DNA of 64,000 bases from CAVQZC01 sp963718315 (GTDB lineage: Bacteria > Actinomycetota > Thermoleophilia > Gaiellales > JAICJC01): NCBI GenBank assembly GCA_963718315.1, contig CAVQZC010000007.1, forward strand, positions 930,001 through 994,000, in the 5' to 3' direction. A program made the position numbers and the translations under genes. Numbering within the stretch: the first letter of the stretch is position 1; each line of letters opens with the position of its first letter. Of this stretch, positions 19,687-29,327 are shown in pieces. The notes below the pieces were generated by a model. It saw nothing but the letters and a program-made list of their open reading frames with translations. It ran no database searches and was not told the DNA's origin.

Positions 19687-20848
19687 ACCGGGAGTGGTTC
19701 AAGTCGAAGGCGGCGGCCGTCGGGCTGCCGGTCGCGACCACCATCCTCGCGTTCCTGGTCGGCGGCCTGGTGGTGGCGGTCACCGGCCACAACCCGATCG
19801 CCGCCTACCGGGCGATCTTCGACGGCACCGGCCTCAGCTACATCTTCCCGTGGACGGCCTCTGCGGACAAGGCGTTCGCCGCGCTCAACCTGCAGCAGAC
19901 GCTGATCCTGACCATCCCGCTGGTGCTGGCCGCCCTGGCGGTCGCGTTCCCCTACCGATGCGGCATGTTCAACATCGGCGGCCAGGGCCAGTACGTGGTC
20001 GGCATCGTTGGGGCGATCATCGTGGGCACCCACTTCGCCTCGATGAGCAAGCCGCTGCACGTGACCCTGGCGCTGCTGGCGGCGGCGCTGTTCGGCGCCT
20101 TCTGGGGCGCGATCGCCGGCGCGATGAAGGCCGCGGTCGGCGCCCACGAGGTGATCTCGACCATCATGCTGAACTGGATCGCCATCTACGGCGCCCAGTG
20201 GCTGTTCGAGCTGAACGGGCCGCTGCAGGGCCCGCAGAGAGACGTTCCGCAGTCGGCCGAGGTCTTCCCGTCCGCCCGGCTGTGGGGCGTGTGGGGCACG
20301 CTGCAGCCGGTGCACGCCGGCATCTACCTCGCGATCGGCGCGTTGATCGTCTACTACATCCTGATCAACCGCACCACCTTCGGGTACGGGGTGCGGGCGG
20401 TCGGTTACAACGCCGACGCGGCGCGCTATGCGGGCATCCCGGTCGCCCGCAACTACGTCGCCGCCCTCTCGATCGGCGGCGCCTTCGCCGGCCTGGCCGG
20501 CGCCTGCGACGTGCTGGGCTGGGAGTACCACATCGTCACCAACGACATCGCGGCCAGCCAGGTCGGGTTCATCGGCATCGCGGTGGCGCTGCTGGGACGC
20601 AACTCGGCGGTCGGCATCGCACTGGCGGCCCTGCTGTTCGGCGGCCTCGAGGTGGGCACCTCGACCCGGGCGCTCGATCCCACCATCTTCCCGCCGCAGC
20701 TGGCCGGCAACCTGGCGATCATCATCCAGGGGCTGATCGTGCTGTTCATCGGCGCGCAGCTGCTGCTGGTCTACGTCTGGCGGCTCCGTCGCCAGAAACG
20801 CGAGCCGCAGATCACTGGCGCCCTCCGGAGAAGGTCTCGCCCATATGA
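19683..20848 (+). CDS. ABC transporter permease 1 (nucleoside type; frameshift at 3' end)
   Basis: About 389 residues, NupP/YufP-like inner-membrane permease with around ten helices. MFNIGGQGQYVVGIVGA and GAHEVISTIMLNWIAIYG are family marks. GTG 19683 overlaps the ATPase stop. As written the frame reads through the next gene to 22097; adding one C to the run at about 20820-20822 gives the natural end APPEKVSPI and a TGA (20846-20848) that overlaps the next ATG. This is the only frame break here that needs a base added rather than removed. Confidence 0.85.
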
Positions 20849-22029
20849 GCGTGATCGAACGAGTGCCGACCGGCACCCGCGGGGTCGCGCTGCTGGGAAT
20901 CCTGCTCGGCGCGGTCGGCCTGCTGCTCGCTCTGCCACCGCTCCAGGTCCAGGCCGCGGCGATTCCGGTCGTGTTCGGTCTGGCCGCCCTCGCGTGTGCG
21001 CTGTGGGCGCTCTCCCGGCACGAGATCCGGTTCGGCGTGTGGGCGGCCCTGGTCGCGATCGTCGCAACGGCCTTCGCGGTCTGGGTGCAGGGCAAGAGCA
21101 CCGTCTCCGTTGCCGAGGTCGTCAACGCCGGGCTGCTTGCCTCGACCCTGGTCTACGCGACCCCCCTCGCTTACGGCGCCCTGGGCGGCATCTTCTCGGA
21201 GCGCTCGGGGGTGGTCAACATCGGCCTCGAGGGCATGATGCTGACCGGCGCCTTCTTCGGCATCTGGGGCTCGGTGCGGTTCGGCAGCTGGGAGCTCGGC
21301 CTGATCGTCGCCATGCTCAGCGGGGCGCTGCTCGCCCTGGTGCACGCGGTGTTCGCCATCCACCTGCGCGCCGACCAGATCGTCACCGGCACGGCCATCA
21401 ACTTCCTGGCGCTGGGCATCACCGGCTACCTGTTCATCCACATCTACGGCAACAACGGGACGCCGTCCAACGTCAGCATGGTGCCCAACATCCACATCCC
21501 CGGCGTGGCGTCGCTGCCGGGGATCGGCGGGGTCTTCGGCGACCTGAACCTGATGATCTGGATCTCGTTCGCCTTGCTGGTGCTGACGCAGCTGATCCTG
21601 TTCCGCACCCCGATCGGCCTGCGCATCCGCTCGGTCGGCGAGTACCCGCGGGCTGCCGACACGGTTGGCATCCCGGTGTACCGCGTGCGGTACGCCTCGG
21701 TGATCACATCGGGCGTCCTGGCGGCCCTGGGCGGCGCCTACCTCTCGATCGGGTTCGTCGGCTCGTTCGACCAGGACATGACCGCCGGCCGCGGGTTCAT
21801 CGCCCTGGCAGCGGTGATCTTCGGCAAGTGGAAGCCCTACGGCGCGTTCGGCGCGTGCCTGCTGTTCGGCTTCGCGAGCGGGCTGGCCGACAGGCTCCAG
21901 TCGGTCGCCGGGGTGTCCGTGAACCTGCTCTCGACCCTCCCCTACGTCCTCACGCTGGTCGCACTGGTCGGCCTGGTCGGCCGCTCGCGGCCGCCGGCCG
22001 CCGACGGCCAGCCGTACGTCAAGGGTTGA
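20845..22029 (+). CDS. ABC transporter permease 2 (nucleoside type)
   Basis: 394 residues, NupQ/YufQ-like. Core motif ERSGVVNIGLEGMMLTGAF and the loop RSVGEYPRAADTVGIPV. The N-terminus has about three extra hydrophobic segments before the usual start of the family (around residue 85), so the topology differs from short homologues. ATG 20845 overlaps the stop of permease 1. The TGA lies inside the left arm of a palindromic element. Confidence 0.92.
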   Translation: MSVIERVPTGTRGVALLGILLGAVGLLLALPPLQVQAAAIPVVFGLAALACALWALSRHEIRFGVWAALVAIVATAFAVWVQGKSTVSVAEVVNAGLLASTLVYATPLAYGALGGIFSERSGVVNIGLEGMMLTGAFFGIWGSVRFGSWELGLIVAMLSGALLALVHAVFAIHLRADQIVTGTAINFLALGITGYLFIHIYGNNGTPSNVSMVPNIHIPGVASLPGIGGVFGDLNLMIWISFALLVLTQLILFRTPIGLRIRSVGEYPRAADTVGIPVYRVRYASVITSGVLAALGGAYLSIGFVGSFDQDMTAGRGFIALAAVIFGKWKPYGAFGACLLFGFASGLADRLQSVAGVSVNLLSTLPYVLTLVALVGLVGRSRPPAADGQPYVKG

Positions 22030-22094
22030 TGACTGATCCCCCGCCGCCGTCGTGTTGGTCGCGCAACCCACACGCCGTCGATGGATCAGTCATC
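22028..22094. repeat. Short palindromic intergenic element, copy 1
   Basis: Perfect 12-base ends, GATGACTGATCC (22028-22039) and GGATCAGTCATC (22083-22094), enclosing 43 bases that start CCCGCC and contain TTGGTCGCG and CGCCG. The interior resembles the element at 27901-27966 while the ends match those at 42444. It overlaps the stop of permease 2 and the proposed start of the following oxidase. Confidence 0.75.
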
Positions 22095-23478
22095 TAGTCC
22101 AGTGGAGCTCGCCGGGGAGCTCGCCCGACTGGTCGGTGAGCACGCGGTGCTGACCGCGGGGATGGGCGCCTACGCGACCGACTCGACCGAGGGGCGCGGC
22201 CTGCGCGGCTGGCCGGACGCTGTTGTCATGCCGGCAGACGCCGGTGCGGTCGCCCAGGTCGTCGCCTGGTGCTATCACCACGGCGTGCCGATGGTGCCGC
22301 GCGGCGGAGGCACCGGCTTCGCGGGCGGCGCTGTGCCCGTGGACGGCGGAGTGGTCATCTCGCTGGAGCGGCTGCGCCGGGTGCGTGCCTTCGATCCACT
22401 GCTGTGGCGCGCGAACGTCGAGGCCGGCCTGACCACGGCCGAGGTGCAGCGCCTGGCCCGTGAGAGCGGCCTCGACTTCCCGCCCAACCCGGGCGCAGCC
22501 GAGCAGTCGCAGATCGGCGGCAACATCGCCACCAACGCCGGCGGCCCGCGGTCGTTCAAGTACGGCGCCACGGGCGAGTGGGTGACCGGGCTGGAGGCTG
22601 TGGTGGCGCCCGGCGAGCTGATCTCCATCGGCGGTCCGGCTCGTCGGGACGTTGCGGGGTACGACCTGAAGCGGCTCCTGGTCGGCTCGGAGGGGACGCT
22701 GGGGATCGTCACGGCCGCGTGGCTGCGGCTGCTCCCCGCGCCGGCCGCCCGGCTCCCGGTGGTCGCGCTCCACCCTGACGCGGACTCTGGCTGCGCGGCG
22801 CTCGAGCGCGTGCTCGGGAGCGGGATCCGGGCCGCCTCGCTGGAGTTCCTCGACGAGGCCACGATCGCACTCGCGGGGGGCGCCTTCCCGGCCGATGCTG
22901 CCGTCTCCGGGTTCATGACCCTGGCCGAGGCAGACGGCTCGCCGGAGGAGGTGCTCCGGCTGCGAGCGGAGCTGGAGGAGGCGCTCGGTGAGGGAGCCAC
23001 CCGGGTGCTTGCCCCCACCGACCCGAACGAGGTGGCGCGGATCGTCACCTGGCGCGACGGGGTGTCGCTGATCGTCTCGGCGCAGCACGGCGGCAAGCTG
23101 AGCGAGGACGTCGCGGTGCCGCTCGACCGGCTCGCCGAGGCCCTGGCGGAGGTGAAGTCGATCGCCGCGGTGCATGGCCTGGAGACGTGCTCGTGGGGCC
23201 ACGCCGGCGACGGCATCATCCACGCCAGCTTCCTGGTCGATCGCACCGACGAGAGGCAGCTCGACCGCGCCGCCGAGGCGGCCGCCGACCTGTTCGCGCT
23301 GGCGCTGCGGCTCGGCGGCACCGTCACCGGCGAGCACGGGATCGGGGTCGCCAAGGCAGGACAGCTACAGGCGCAGTGGCCCGCACGCGCAGTCGAGCTG
23401 CACGAGCAGGTCAAGCGCGTCTTCGATCCCAAGAACCTCTTCAACCCGGGCAAGAAGCTCGCCCGGCCGAGCCTCTAG
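22081..23478 (+). CDS. FAD-linked oxidase, glycolate oxidase GlcD type
   Basis: 465 residues, FAD-binding type 4 oxidase, which oxidises a 2-hydroxy acid such as glycolate or D-lactate. PRGGGTGFAGGAVPVDGG and GGNIATNAGGPRS form the FAD site; the C-terminal GEHGIGVAKAGQL is typical. ATG 22081 lies in the right arm of a palindromic element and lacks a clear ribosome site; GTG 22102 (VELAGELARL) is a reasonable alternative. No GlcE/GlcF partners are adjacent. The stop overlaps that of the convergent secreted-protein gene. Confidence 0.88.
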   Translation: MDQSSSPVELAGELARLVGEHAVLTAGMGAYATDSTEGRGLRGWPDAVVMPADAGAVAQVVAWCYHHGVPMVPRGGGTGFAGGAVPVDGGVVISLERLRRVRAFDPLLWRANVEAGLTTAEVQRLARESGLDFPPNPGAAEQSQIGGNIATNAGGPRSFKYGATGEWVTGLEAVVAPGELISIGGPARRDVAGYDLKRLLVGSEGTLGIVTAAWLRLLPAPAARLPVVALHPDADSGCAALERVLGSGIRAASLEFLDEATIALAGGAFPADAAVSGFMTLAEADGSPEEVLRLRAELEEALGEGATRVLAPTDPNEVARIVTWRDGVSLIVSAQHGGKLSEDVAVPLDRLAEALAEVKSIAAVHGLETCSWGHAGDGIIHASFLVDRTDERQLDRAAEAAADLFALALRLGGTVTGEHGIGVAKAGQLQAQWPARAVELHEQVKRVFDPKNLFNPGKKLARPSL

Positions 23479-24101
23479 CCCTTCGTCTTCACCGACCCGG
23501 CAGGCAGCGATCCCGACACCGTGTAGCCGCTGAACGACACCTCAGGGAAGGTGTAGGTCGCGGGATCGCCGTCGATGGATACGCCGACCAGCAGGCACCA
23601 CGGCGTGCCGGCCGTCAGCGGCTTGAGCACGATCGGCGCGGACATGGCGTCGACGAGCGACTGACCGGCGGGCACGTCGTAGACACCCACTGATCGGGAC
23701 GGACCGGTGTCGTCGCACGTCGCCCCGTTGCTGCTGTACTCGGCGACGCCGAACCGAGCAGCCGCGTGGTTGGTCTGCGAATACGGGTTCTCGAACACGA
23801 GTCGCGTCAGCGCAACCGTCGCCTTGTTGCGGCCGATCAGTGTCCCGCTGATGCCGGTTTCGAGACTGGTGAAGCCGAAGAACGATCCCTTCGGCGCGGT
23901 CGGCGCCACGGTCCCTGCCACCTGGAGCGCGCCGTTGGCGCTCACCGCCGCCTTGTTCGCGGGCGTTGTCGGATCGGCGATGGTGACGGCGCTTGTCGCC
24001 GCAACCGCTGTCCCGCCCAGGGCGGCGGCCATCGCTACCAGCGCGATCACCAGTGCCGGCGACGGCGCACGGAGATGCTTCAGCAGAGCTGCCGACGTCA
24101 T
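23475..24101 (-). CDS. Secreted protein with Thermoleophilia-type signal
   Basis: 208 residues of unknown function. The N-terminus (RAPSPALVIALVAMAAALGG) is the recurring export signal of Thermoleophilia secreted proteins and is the main taxonomic hint in the window. The mature part is beta-rich with a single Cys pair (GATCDDTG, PWCLLVG). ATG 24101 has AGAGGGGA just upstream; a longer frame exists but adds a non-signal leader. Confidence 0.7.
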   Translation of the reverse strand: MTSAALLKHLRAPSPALVIALVAMAAALGGTAVAATSAVTIADPTTPANKAAVSANGALQVAGTVAPTAPKGSFFGFTSLETGISGTLIGRNKATVALTRLVFENPYSQTNHAAARFGVAEYSSNGATCDDTGPSRSVGVYDVPAGQSLVDAMSAPIVLKPLTAGTPWCLLVGVSIDGDPATYTFPEVSFSGYTVSGSLPAGSVKTKG

Positions 24102-24229
24102 CTTCCCCTCTGTTCGCTCCAGCAGCGCACACGCGCTGCCCCCGCATGCGATGCTACGTGGTTCAGGGGAGAGTGGAAAGGGGACGGGATCTTCCAGCAC
24201 CCCTAGAGACGGGGCTAGGATCTGATCCC

Positions 24230-24607
24230 ATGATCGAGCGGATCACTGACGTGCCCGCAAACGTGATTGCGTTCCGGGCTTCGGGCAAGGTCACCGGCCC
24301 CGAGTACCACCAGTTCGTCGACCCTGTTCGGGAGGCGTTGTCCCGCGGGGAGACGATCAACTACCTGTTCGTCACCGAGCCCGACTTCTCGGGCATGGAC
24401 ATGTCGGCCCTGTGGCAGGACGTGCAGACGGCCGGGTCGATCGGCTTCCGGCATCGCGGCGACTGGGGGCGCTTTGCGGTCGTCACCGACAAGGACTGGA
24501 TCCGCCACGCGATCAGCGTGTTCGGCTGGATCTATGCGGGCGAGCTGAAGGTGTTCGAGCCCGGCGAGCTCGACCAGGCGAAGACCTGGGTCGCCGCCTC
24601 GGCATAA
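24230..24607 (+). CDS. STAS/SpoIIAA-like protein
   Basis: 125 residues, resembling the SpoIIAA-like (DUF3478-type) family: VIAFRASGKVTGPEYHQF, then FRHRGDWGRFAVVTDKDWI and FGWIYAGELKVFEPGE. These small cytoplasmic alpha/beta proteins have no settled function. ATG 24230 is the only start giving the full domain. It is divergent from the secreted protein and convergent with the SDR downstream. Confidence 0.75.
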   Translation: MIERITDVPANVIAFRASGKVTGPEYHQFVDPVREALSRGETINYLFVTEPDFSGMDMSALWQDVQTAGSIGFRHRGDWGRFAVVTDKDWIRHAISVFGWIYAGELKVFEPGELDQAKTWVAASA

Positions 24608-24612
24608 CGTGC

Positions 24613-25372
24613 TTATTGCTCGAGGTGGAAGGTCTCGGTGTGGCCATCGACGGCGATCGCCTGCCCGCTGACCATGCGTGCGGCGTCCGACGCCAGGAAG
24701 ACGCACATGTCCGCGATCTCGCTGCCCTGCACCCAGCGTGCAATCGACTGGCCGTGCAGGTACTCCCGCTCGAGGGTCTCGTGGTCGACGCCGCGCGCGG
24801 CAGCCTCGCGGTCGATGACCCCCTGCATGCGAGCGCCGTAGACCGACCCGGGGCAGATCGCGTTCACACGCACGTTGCTGGGGCCGAGCTCGATCGCCAG
24901 GGTCTTCGTGAGGCCGATGACGGCCCACTTCGCAGCCACGTACGGCGAGCGCATGCCCAGGCCGTGCTGACCGGCGGTGGACGAGATGTTGATGATCGAC
25001 CCGCTGCCGGCCGCCTTCATCGAGGGGACGACGCGGGAGCACGTCCGGTAGTGGCTGGTCACGCCGATGGCGAGACAGCGCTGCCACTCGTCCGCTTCGA
25101 CGTCCTCGACAAGGGCCGTCGGGCCCGACGCTCCGGCGTTGTTGACGAGCACGTCGAGTCCACCGAGCGTTTGGAGGGTCGAGTCGATCCAGTGGTCCAG
25201 CCCGGCGATGTCGGCGACGTCGACCTGCGTCGCCACCAAGCCCTCGGCGGCAGCGGCCTCAACCGCCTCGGGAGTCAGGTCGCAGATGTGCACCTGCAGC
25301 GCCGTTCGCCGCGAAGGCGCGCGCAATCGCCAGGCCGATGCCGCTGCCCGCGGCCGTAATCGCAACTCGCAT
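24613..25372 (-). CDS. Short-chain dehydrogenase (one frameshift near N-terminus)
   Basis: About 253 residues, classical SDR resembling 3-hydroxybutyrate or 3-oxoacyl reductases. The true start is ATG 25372, giving MRVAITAAGSGIGLAIARAF with a TxxxGxG-type cofactor loop. An extra G near 25299 moves the frame before VHICDLTPEAVEAA. Later motifs LVNNAGASG, the Ser in NISSTAG and YVAAK are intact. A shorter start within the second frame lacks the cofactor loop, so I prefer the bridged reading. Confidence 0.8.
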
Positions 25373-25582
25373 GGGGCGTGACTTTACCGATCGAGTAAGA
25401 CGGTCAGCGGCCCATCATCAGCCAGCGTTCGTCGACCCGTGCTTGCCCGCCTGGTTGAACGCCTACAGTGAGGCGTAGGCCCCGATGCGAGCGTGAGTGC
25501 GCAGCGCGCCAGAGCCGCCTGGTTCACGCGAATGGGTATCCCGCGACGGGTGTTCGCCGGGATCGTCAGTCCCCGATGACGA

Positions 25583-25655
25583 TGGAGCTAGCCGGGCTCG
25601 AACCGGCGACCTTCGCGCTGCCAGCGCGACGCTCTCCCAGCTGAGCTATAGCCCC
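25583..25655 (-). tRNA. tRNA-Ala (GGC)
   Basis: 73-base cloverleaf on the minus strand. Acceptor GGGGCTA pairs with TAGCTCC, the D-arm is GCTC...GAGC, the anticodon stem-loop is TCGCG-CTGGCAG-CGCGA (anticodon GGC, plus-strand 25620-25622), and the T-arm GCCGG-TTCGAAC-CCGGC is intact. CCA is not encoded. The rest of the gap 25373-25740 holds only a small hairpin (GCCTAC/GTAGGC around 25460) that I cannot assign. Confidence 0.95.
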
Positions 25656-25740
25656 GTGCGCGCCAGTATAGCGGCGGCCGCGGACTCACTGGGAAGGCCC
25701 GCAGGGGGCCGCGACGGTTCGAATTCAAACTGCCTGACGG

Positions 25741-27900
25741 GTGGCCGATCACCTGCGGCCGATGCCTCGACCGCGCCTCTCAAGCCTGCGGGCAAAGATG
25801 CTGGCCACCCTGCTCCCGGTCGTCGTGGCGGTGATCGCGGCGATGCTCTGGGTGACCATCACGCGCACCGGCGACCAGCAGCGCGCCGCCGCCTACAGCG
25901 CGGCCTCCCAGGCCGCGGCGACCCAGGCACGGACGTTCAACGGCGAGGGTCTTCGGTACAGGCAGATCACCAGCGACCTGACGGCCGAGTTCCTCTCCTA
26001 CCGGGGAGACGACCGGCCTGGCCTGAACCGGATGGTCGGCGCGATCACGGCCGCGAACCCCGAGCTGAACGGCCTCTACGTGAACCTGCAGCCGAACGTC
26101 TGCTGCGGCCCCGACAGCGACTGGCTCAACGCCTGGCAGTCGGGCAACAGCACCGACGGACGGGTGATGATCTACTGGGACCGCGCAGACGGCAAGCTCG
26201 TGAACGGCGATCCGCCGAACACCAAGCCCCCGGTCGGCAACGAGAACTGGTACGGCGGCCCGCGCAAGGCGGGTCACTTCGTCGTCATCGAGCCGTACGT
26301 GGATCCGGGCGTGCACACGCTGATGACCAGCTACATCACCCCGATCTTCAAGGGCCACACGTTCTGGGGCGTTGCCGGGCTGGACGTGTCGCTGGCCAGC
26401 CTGGAGCACCAGATGAGCCGCGTGCACATGCTCGACTCGGGGTACGCGTTCGTCGTCTCCAACCACGGCACTCTGGTCACATCACCCGAGCAGAAGCTGA
26501 TCGGCAAGGCGACGCTGGACGGGCTCGCCAAGCGCACCCACGAGCCCGGGCTGCGCACGCTGGCCGGGCTGATCCGTGCCGGGAAGCCGGGGCACGTCTC
26601 CCTTCGCGACCCGTTCACCGGAAAGCAGGTGGTGATGTTCACCTCGCCGGTGAAGACCGGCAAGTGGGCCGTCGTCACCGTCGCCCCTACCGCCGAGATG
26701 ATGGCAGCATCGACCCAGCTCCGAAATCTGTTGCTCGGAATCGGGGCGGCCGCACTGCTGGTATTGATCTGCGCGATCGTGATCGTCGCCACCCGCACCA
26801 GCCGGCCGGTGACCACTCTCGCCGCGACGGCTGACCGGATCGCGCAGGGCGACCTCGACGTGACCGTTGACCACACCTCGGGCGACGAGGTTGGCCGGAT
26901 GGCCGACGCGTTCCGGCGAATGGTGCTCTACCTGCAGGCGACCGCCGAGGCTGCGAAGACGGTCAGCCGCGGCGACCTGCGGGACACGATCGAACCAGCC
27001 TCCGACCGCGACCAGCTCGGCCATTCGCTGGCTGCGATGCAGGACGCGCTCCGCCAGGTGATCGAGCAGATCCACACCCAGTCGTCGCAGCTCGCCGCCC
27101 AGTCTCAGCAGCTTGCCTCGAACGCCGAGGAGGCGGGCCGGTCGGTGGAGGAGATCGCCCGCGCGGTGCAGGAGGTGTCGGTCGGGGCCGAGCGCCAGGT
27201 GGCTGCTGTCGAGGTGTCACGCCAGAGCGCCGACGACGCAGCCGCCCAGGCCGAGGCTGCGAGCAGCCTCGCGGCGGACGGTGAATCGGCGGCCGCCGGC
27301 GCCTCCGAGGCGATGGCCCGGATGCACGAGACCTCCGACCAGGCGACCGCGGTCATGGCCGACCTGGCAGACACCAGTGCCCGGATCGGCGGGATCGTCG
27401 AGACGATCACCGCGATCGCCGACCAGACGAACCTGCTGGCGCTCAACGCCGCCATCGAGGCTGCCCGCGCGGGCGATCACGGGCGAGGATTCGCCGTCGT
27501 CGCCGAGGAGGTGCGGCGGCTGTCCGAGCAGACGGCGATCGCAGCGGCGTCGATCGGCGACCTGGTGACCGCCATCCAGACGGAGGCCGACCGCGTGGCC
27601 GACGTGATCACTGCCGGCGCAGAGCGGTCGGCGGCCGCAGCCGAGACGGCGGCCGGCGCGCGGCACAGCTTCTCGGAGATTGCCGCCGGCGTCGCCCGGA
27701 TGACCGGACAGGTGGAGGCGATCGCAGCCTCGACGAAGGACGTCGTCCAGGTCGCCGAGGCCGCCGCCTCCAGCGTCCAGCAGGTCTCGGCGTCGACGCA
27801 GCAGACCAACGCATCGGCCGAGGAGATCACCGCCACGGCCCGCGAGCTGGCCGGAGCGGCCGAAGCGCTCCAGCGCTCCGTCGCCTGGTTCCAGATCTAG
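25741..27900 (+). CDS. Methyl-accepting chemotaxis protein with Cache sensor
   Basis: 719 residues. One membrane helix near residues 20-42, an extracytoplasmic Cache-type sensor (about 45-315, with WYGGPRKAGHFVVIEPYVDP), a second helix near 325-347, a HAMP domain, then the signalling coiled coil with its conserved hairpin tip (DQTNLLALNAAIEAARAG). GTG 25741 or ATG 25762 may start it. No che or flagellar genes lie in the window, so this is an orphan receptor. Its TAG is followed at once by a palindromic element. Confidence 0.93.
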   Translation: MADHLRPMPRPRLSSLRAKMLATLLPVVVAVIAAMLWVTITRTGDQQRAAAYSAASQAAATQARTFNGEGLRYRQITSDLTAEFLSYRGDDRPGLNRMVGAITAANPELNGLYVNLQPNVCCGPDSDWLNAWQSGNSTDGRVMIYWDRADGKLVNGDPPNTKPPVGNENWYGGPRKAGHFVVIEPYVDPGVHTLMTSYITPIFKGHTFWGVAGLDVSLASLEHQMSRVHMLDSGYAFVVSNHGTLVTSPEQKLIGKATLDGLAKRTHEPGLRTLAGLIRAGKPGHVSLRDPFTGKQVVMFTSPVKTGKWAVVTVAPTAEMMAASTQLRNLLLGIGAAALLVLICAIVIVATRTSRPVTTLAATADRIAQGDLDVTVDHTSGDEVGRMADAFRRMVLYLQATAEAAKTVSRGDLRDTIEPASDRDQLGHSLAAMQDALRQVIEQIHTQSSQLAAQSQQLASNAEEAGRSVEEIARAVQEVSVGAERQVAAVEVSRQSADDAAAQAEAASSLAADGESAAAGASEAMARMHETSDQATAVMADLADTSARIGGIVETITAIADQTNLLALNAAIEAARAGDHGRGFAVVAEEVRRLSEQTAIAAASIGDLVTAIQTEADRVADVITAGAERSAAAAETAAGARHSFSEIAAGVARMTGQVEAIAASTKDVVQVAEAAASSVQQVSASTQQTNASAEEITATARELAGAAEALQRSVAWFQI

Positions 27901-27966
27901 GAACTGGTTTCAGAATGCCCGCCTGCTGCGGCTGGTTCGCGACGCCGCTCATTCTGAAACCAGTTC
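27901..27966. repeat. Short palindromic intergenic element, copy 2
   Basis: Perfect 17-base ends, GAACTGGTTTCAGAATG (27901-27917) and its complement (27950-27966), around a 32-base interior with its own GCGGC/GCCGC stem and a TGGTTCGCG loop. It fills the whole gap between two convergent genes and touches a TAG stop at each end. It may act as a two-way terminator, though it lacks a T-run. Confidence 0.8.
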
Positions 27967-28523
27967 TAGGCCGAGGACACCGGCAGCAGCGCGGTGTCCG
28001 GATGCACCGTCATCCCACGCTCCGCCGCCAGCCGCTCCAGCACCAGCGCAGTGTCAGCGATCGGCACGCCGGAGAGATGCGAGTCGCGGGCCTCGAAGTC
28101 GGCCACGATCTCCAGCAGCGCCCCGCGGTAGGCCGGCTGGTCGCCGTCGGCCAGCGCCTGCAGCGCGCGCCCGGCGCGGTCAAACGCCTCCCCCGCCTCG
28201 AGCATCGGCGAAACGTCGGCAGGATCGCCCAGCGCGACCTGCGCGAGGGCCCGGGCGTAGGCCGTCGCTGGGGTCGGCTCGACGGCCTCCGTCTCGGCGA
28301 CTGCCAGGCGTGCGGTCGAGTCGACCTCGTGGCCGGCGAGGATCGCCATCTTCAGCGCTCCCACCAGCCGTCCCCAGCTGCGAGGGCCGCTTTCGGCGTG
28401 GGACGCGAGATACGCCAGCCGTGCCCGGTCGAGCGCTGCCTCGGCAGACCGGCCGGCAAGCAGCGCCTCGAACGCCTCGCGCTCGGCGGACAGCGCCTCG
28501 TTCAGGTGGCGGCCTGCGCTCAC
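27966..28523 (-). CDS. Helical protein of unknown function
   Basis: 185 residues, not recognised. It is alanine-rich and almost all helical by composition, with repeating segments such as AEREAFEALLAGRSAEAALDRA and RALQALADGDQPAYRG that suggest tetratricopeptide-like packing. GTG 28523 overlaps the stop of the DUF2203 gene (GTGA), so it ends the obg-nadD-rsfS operon. The TAG stop touches the palindromic element. Confidence 0.65.
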   Translation of the reverse strand: MSAGRHLNEALSAEREAFEALLAGRSAEAALDRARLAYLASHAESGPRSWGRLVGALKMAILAGHEVDSTARLAVAETEAVEPTPATAYARALAQVALGDPADVSPMLEAGEAFDRAGRALQALADGDQPAYRGALLEIVADFEARDSHLSGVPIADTALVLERLAAERGMTVHPDTALLPVSSA

Positions 28524-28921
28524 AGGGGCCTGCGGCCGGCGAAGCCTTCCTCTGGTGAGTGCCAGAACGCTATCCGCGGCTCGCCGACGCGCCAGCACAG
28601 CAGCGCGGGCTGGCCGTCGATCTCGGCCGGGAAGTCGATCAGCCCCGAATCCGGGTCCTTGACCTGAATGTCGAGGTCGGCGATCTGCTGCAACAGCCCA
28701 CGGAGTTCGTCATGTCCCTCCTCGAGTCGCTCCCGCATCTCGTTCGCCTCTTCGGCCGCCAGCCCGCCGCCGTTCGAGCCGACGGTGATCACCAGCTTCT
28801 GCCAGCGCCGCTCCAGGGGACGCAGCTCCGTGCGCAGCTCGACCATCCGCTCGGCCAGCTCCCGCACCCGGTCGTCCAGCAGAGCCTGTGCCTCGTCGAG
28901 CGTGAAGAGCCGCTCAGGCAC
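28520..28921 (-). CDS. DUF2203 family protein
   Basis: 133 residues. RLFTLDEAQALLDDRVRELA opens the family domain and GEPRIAFWHSPEEGFAGRRP closes it; between them is a helical hairpin. The function is unknown. GTG 28921 overlaps the rsfS stop by eight bases (GTGCCTGA), which argues for coupling. The family is often found beside rsfS and nadD. Confidence 0.8.
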   Translation of the reverse strand: MPERLFTLDEAQALLDDRVRELAERMVELRTELRPLERRWQKLVITVGSNGGGLAAEEANEMRERLEEGHDELRGLLQQIADLDIQVKDPDSGLIDFPAEIDGQPALLCWRVGEPRIAFWHSPEEGFAGRRPL

Positions 28922-29327
28922 CGGCGGCGTAGGTCTCGCTCGGCACCTCGCCCCACAACGATTCGAGCCGGTAGAACGCCCGCGCGTCGGGCGTGAACAC
29001 ATGCACGATGACGTCCAGGTAGTCGAGCAGGATCCAGTCGCCCTGCCGCTCGCCGTCGGCGTGGCGGGCGATCACCCGGTCTTCGCGCTTCAGCGTCTCC
29101 CGAAGCTCCTCGGCGATTGCCTGGGTCTGACGGGGGTTCCGCCCGGTGCAGATCACGAAGTAGTCGGTGTACGTGACCACCTCGGTCATGTCCAGAATCA
29201 CGATCTCGGTCGCGAGTTTCTCGTCCGCGACGGCTGCGATGCGATGTGCGAGCTGAAGAGTGCTACTCAGTCGGTTGGGCTCCCAAGCTGGTCTGGGCGG
29301 CAGCGTATCACGGGCCTCGGTACACAC
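28914..29327 (-). CDS. rsfS: Ribosome silencing factor RsfS
   Basis: 137 residues as opened by GTG 29327. RsfS binds ribosomal protein uL14 and blocks subunit joining under starvation. Marks are EIVILDMTEVVTYTDYFVIC, GDWILLDYLDVIVHVF and AFYRLESLWGEVP. The first 20 residues overlap nadD and are not family-like, so the real start may be a non-standard codon near 29270 (LSSTLQLAHRI). Confidence 0.92.
   Translation of the reverse strand: MCTEARDTLPPRPAWEPNRLSSTLQLAHRIAAVADEKLATEIVILDMTEVVTYTDYFVICTGRNPRQTQAIAEELRETLKREDRVIARHADGERQGDWILLDYLDVIVHVFTPDARAFYRLESLWGEVPSETYAAGA

Noticed and set aside
27901..27966. CRISPR-like repeat-spacer unit
   Set aside because: It is one inverted repeat, not a direct-repeat array, and there are no cas genes.
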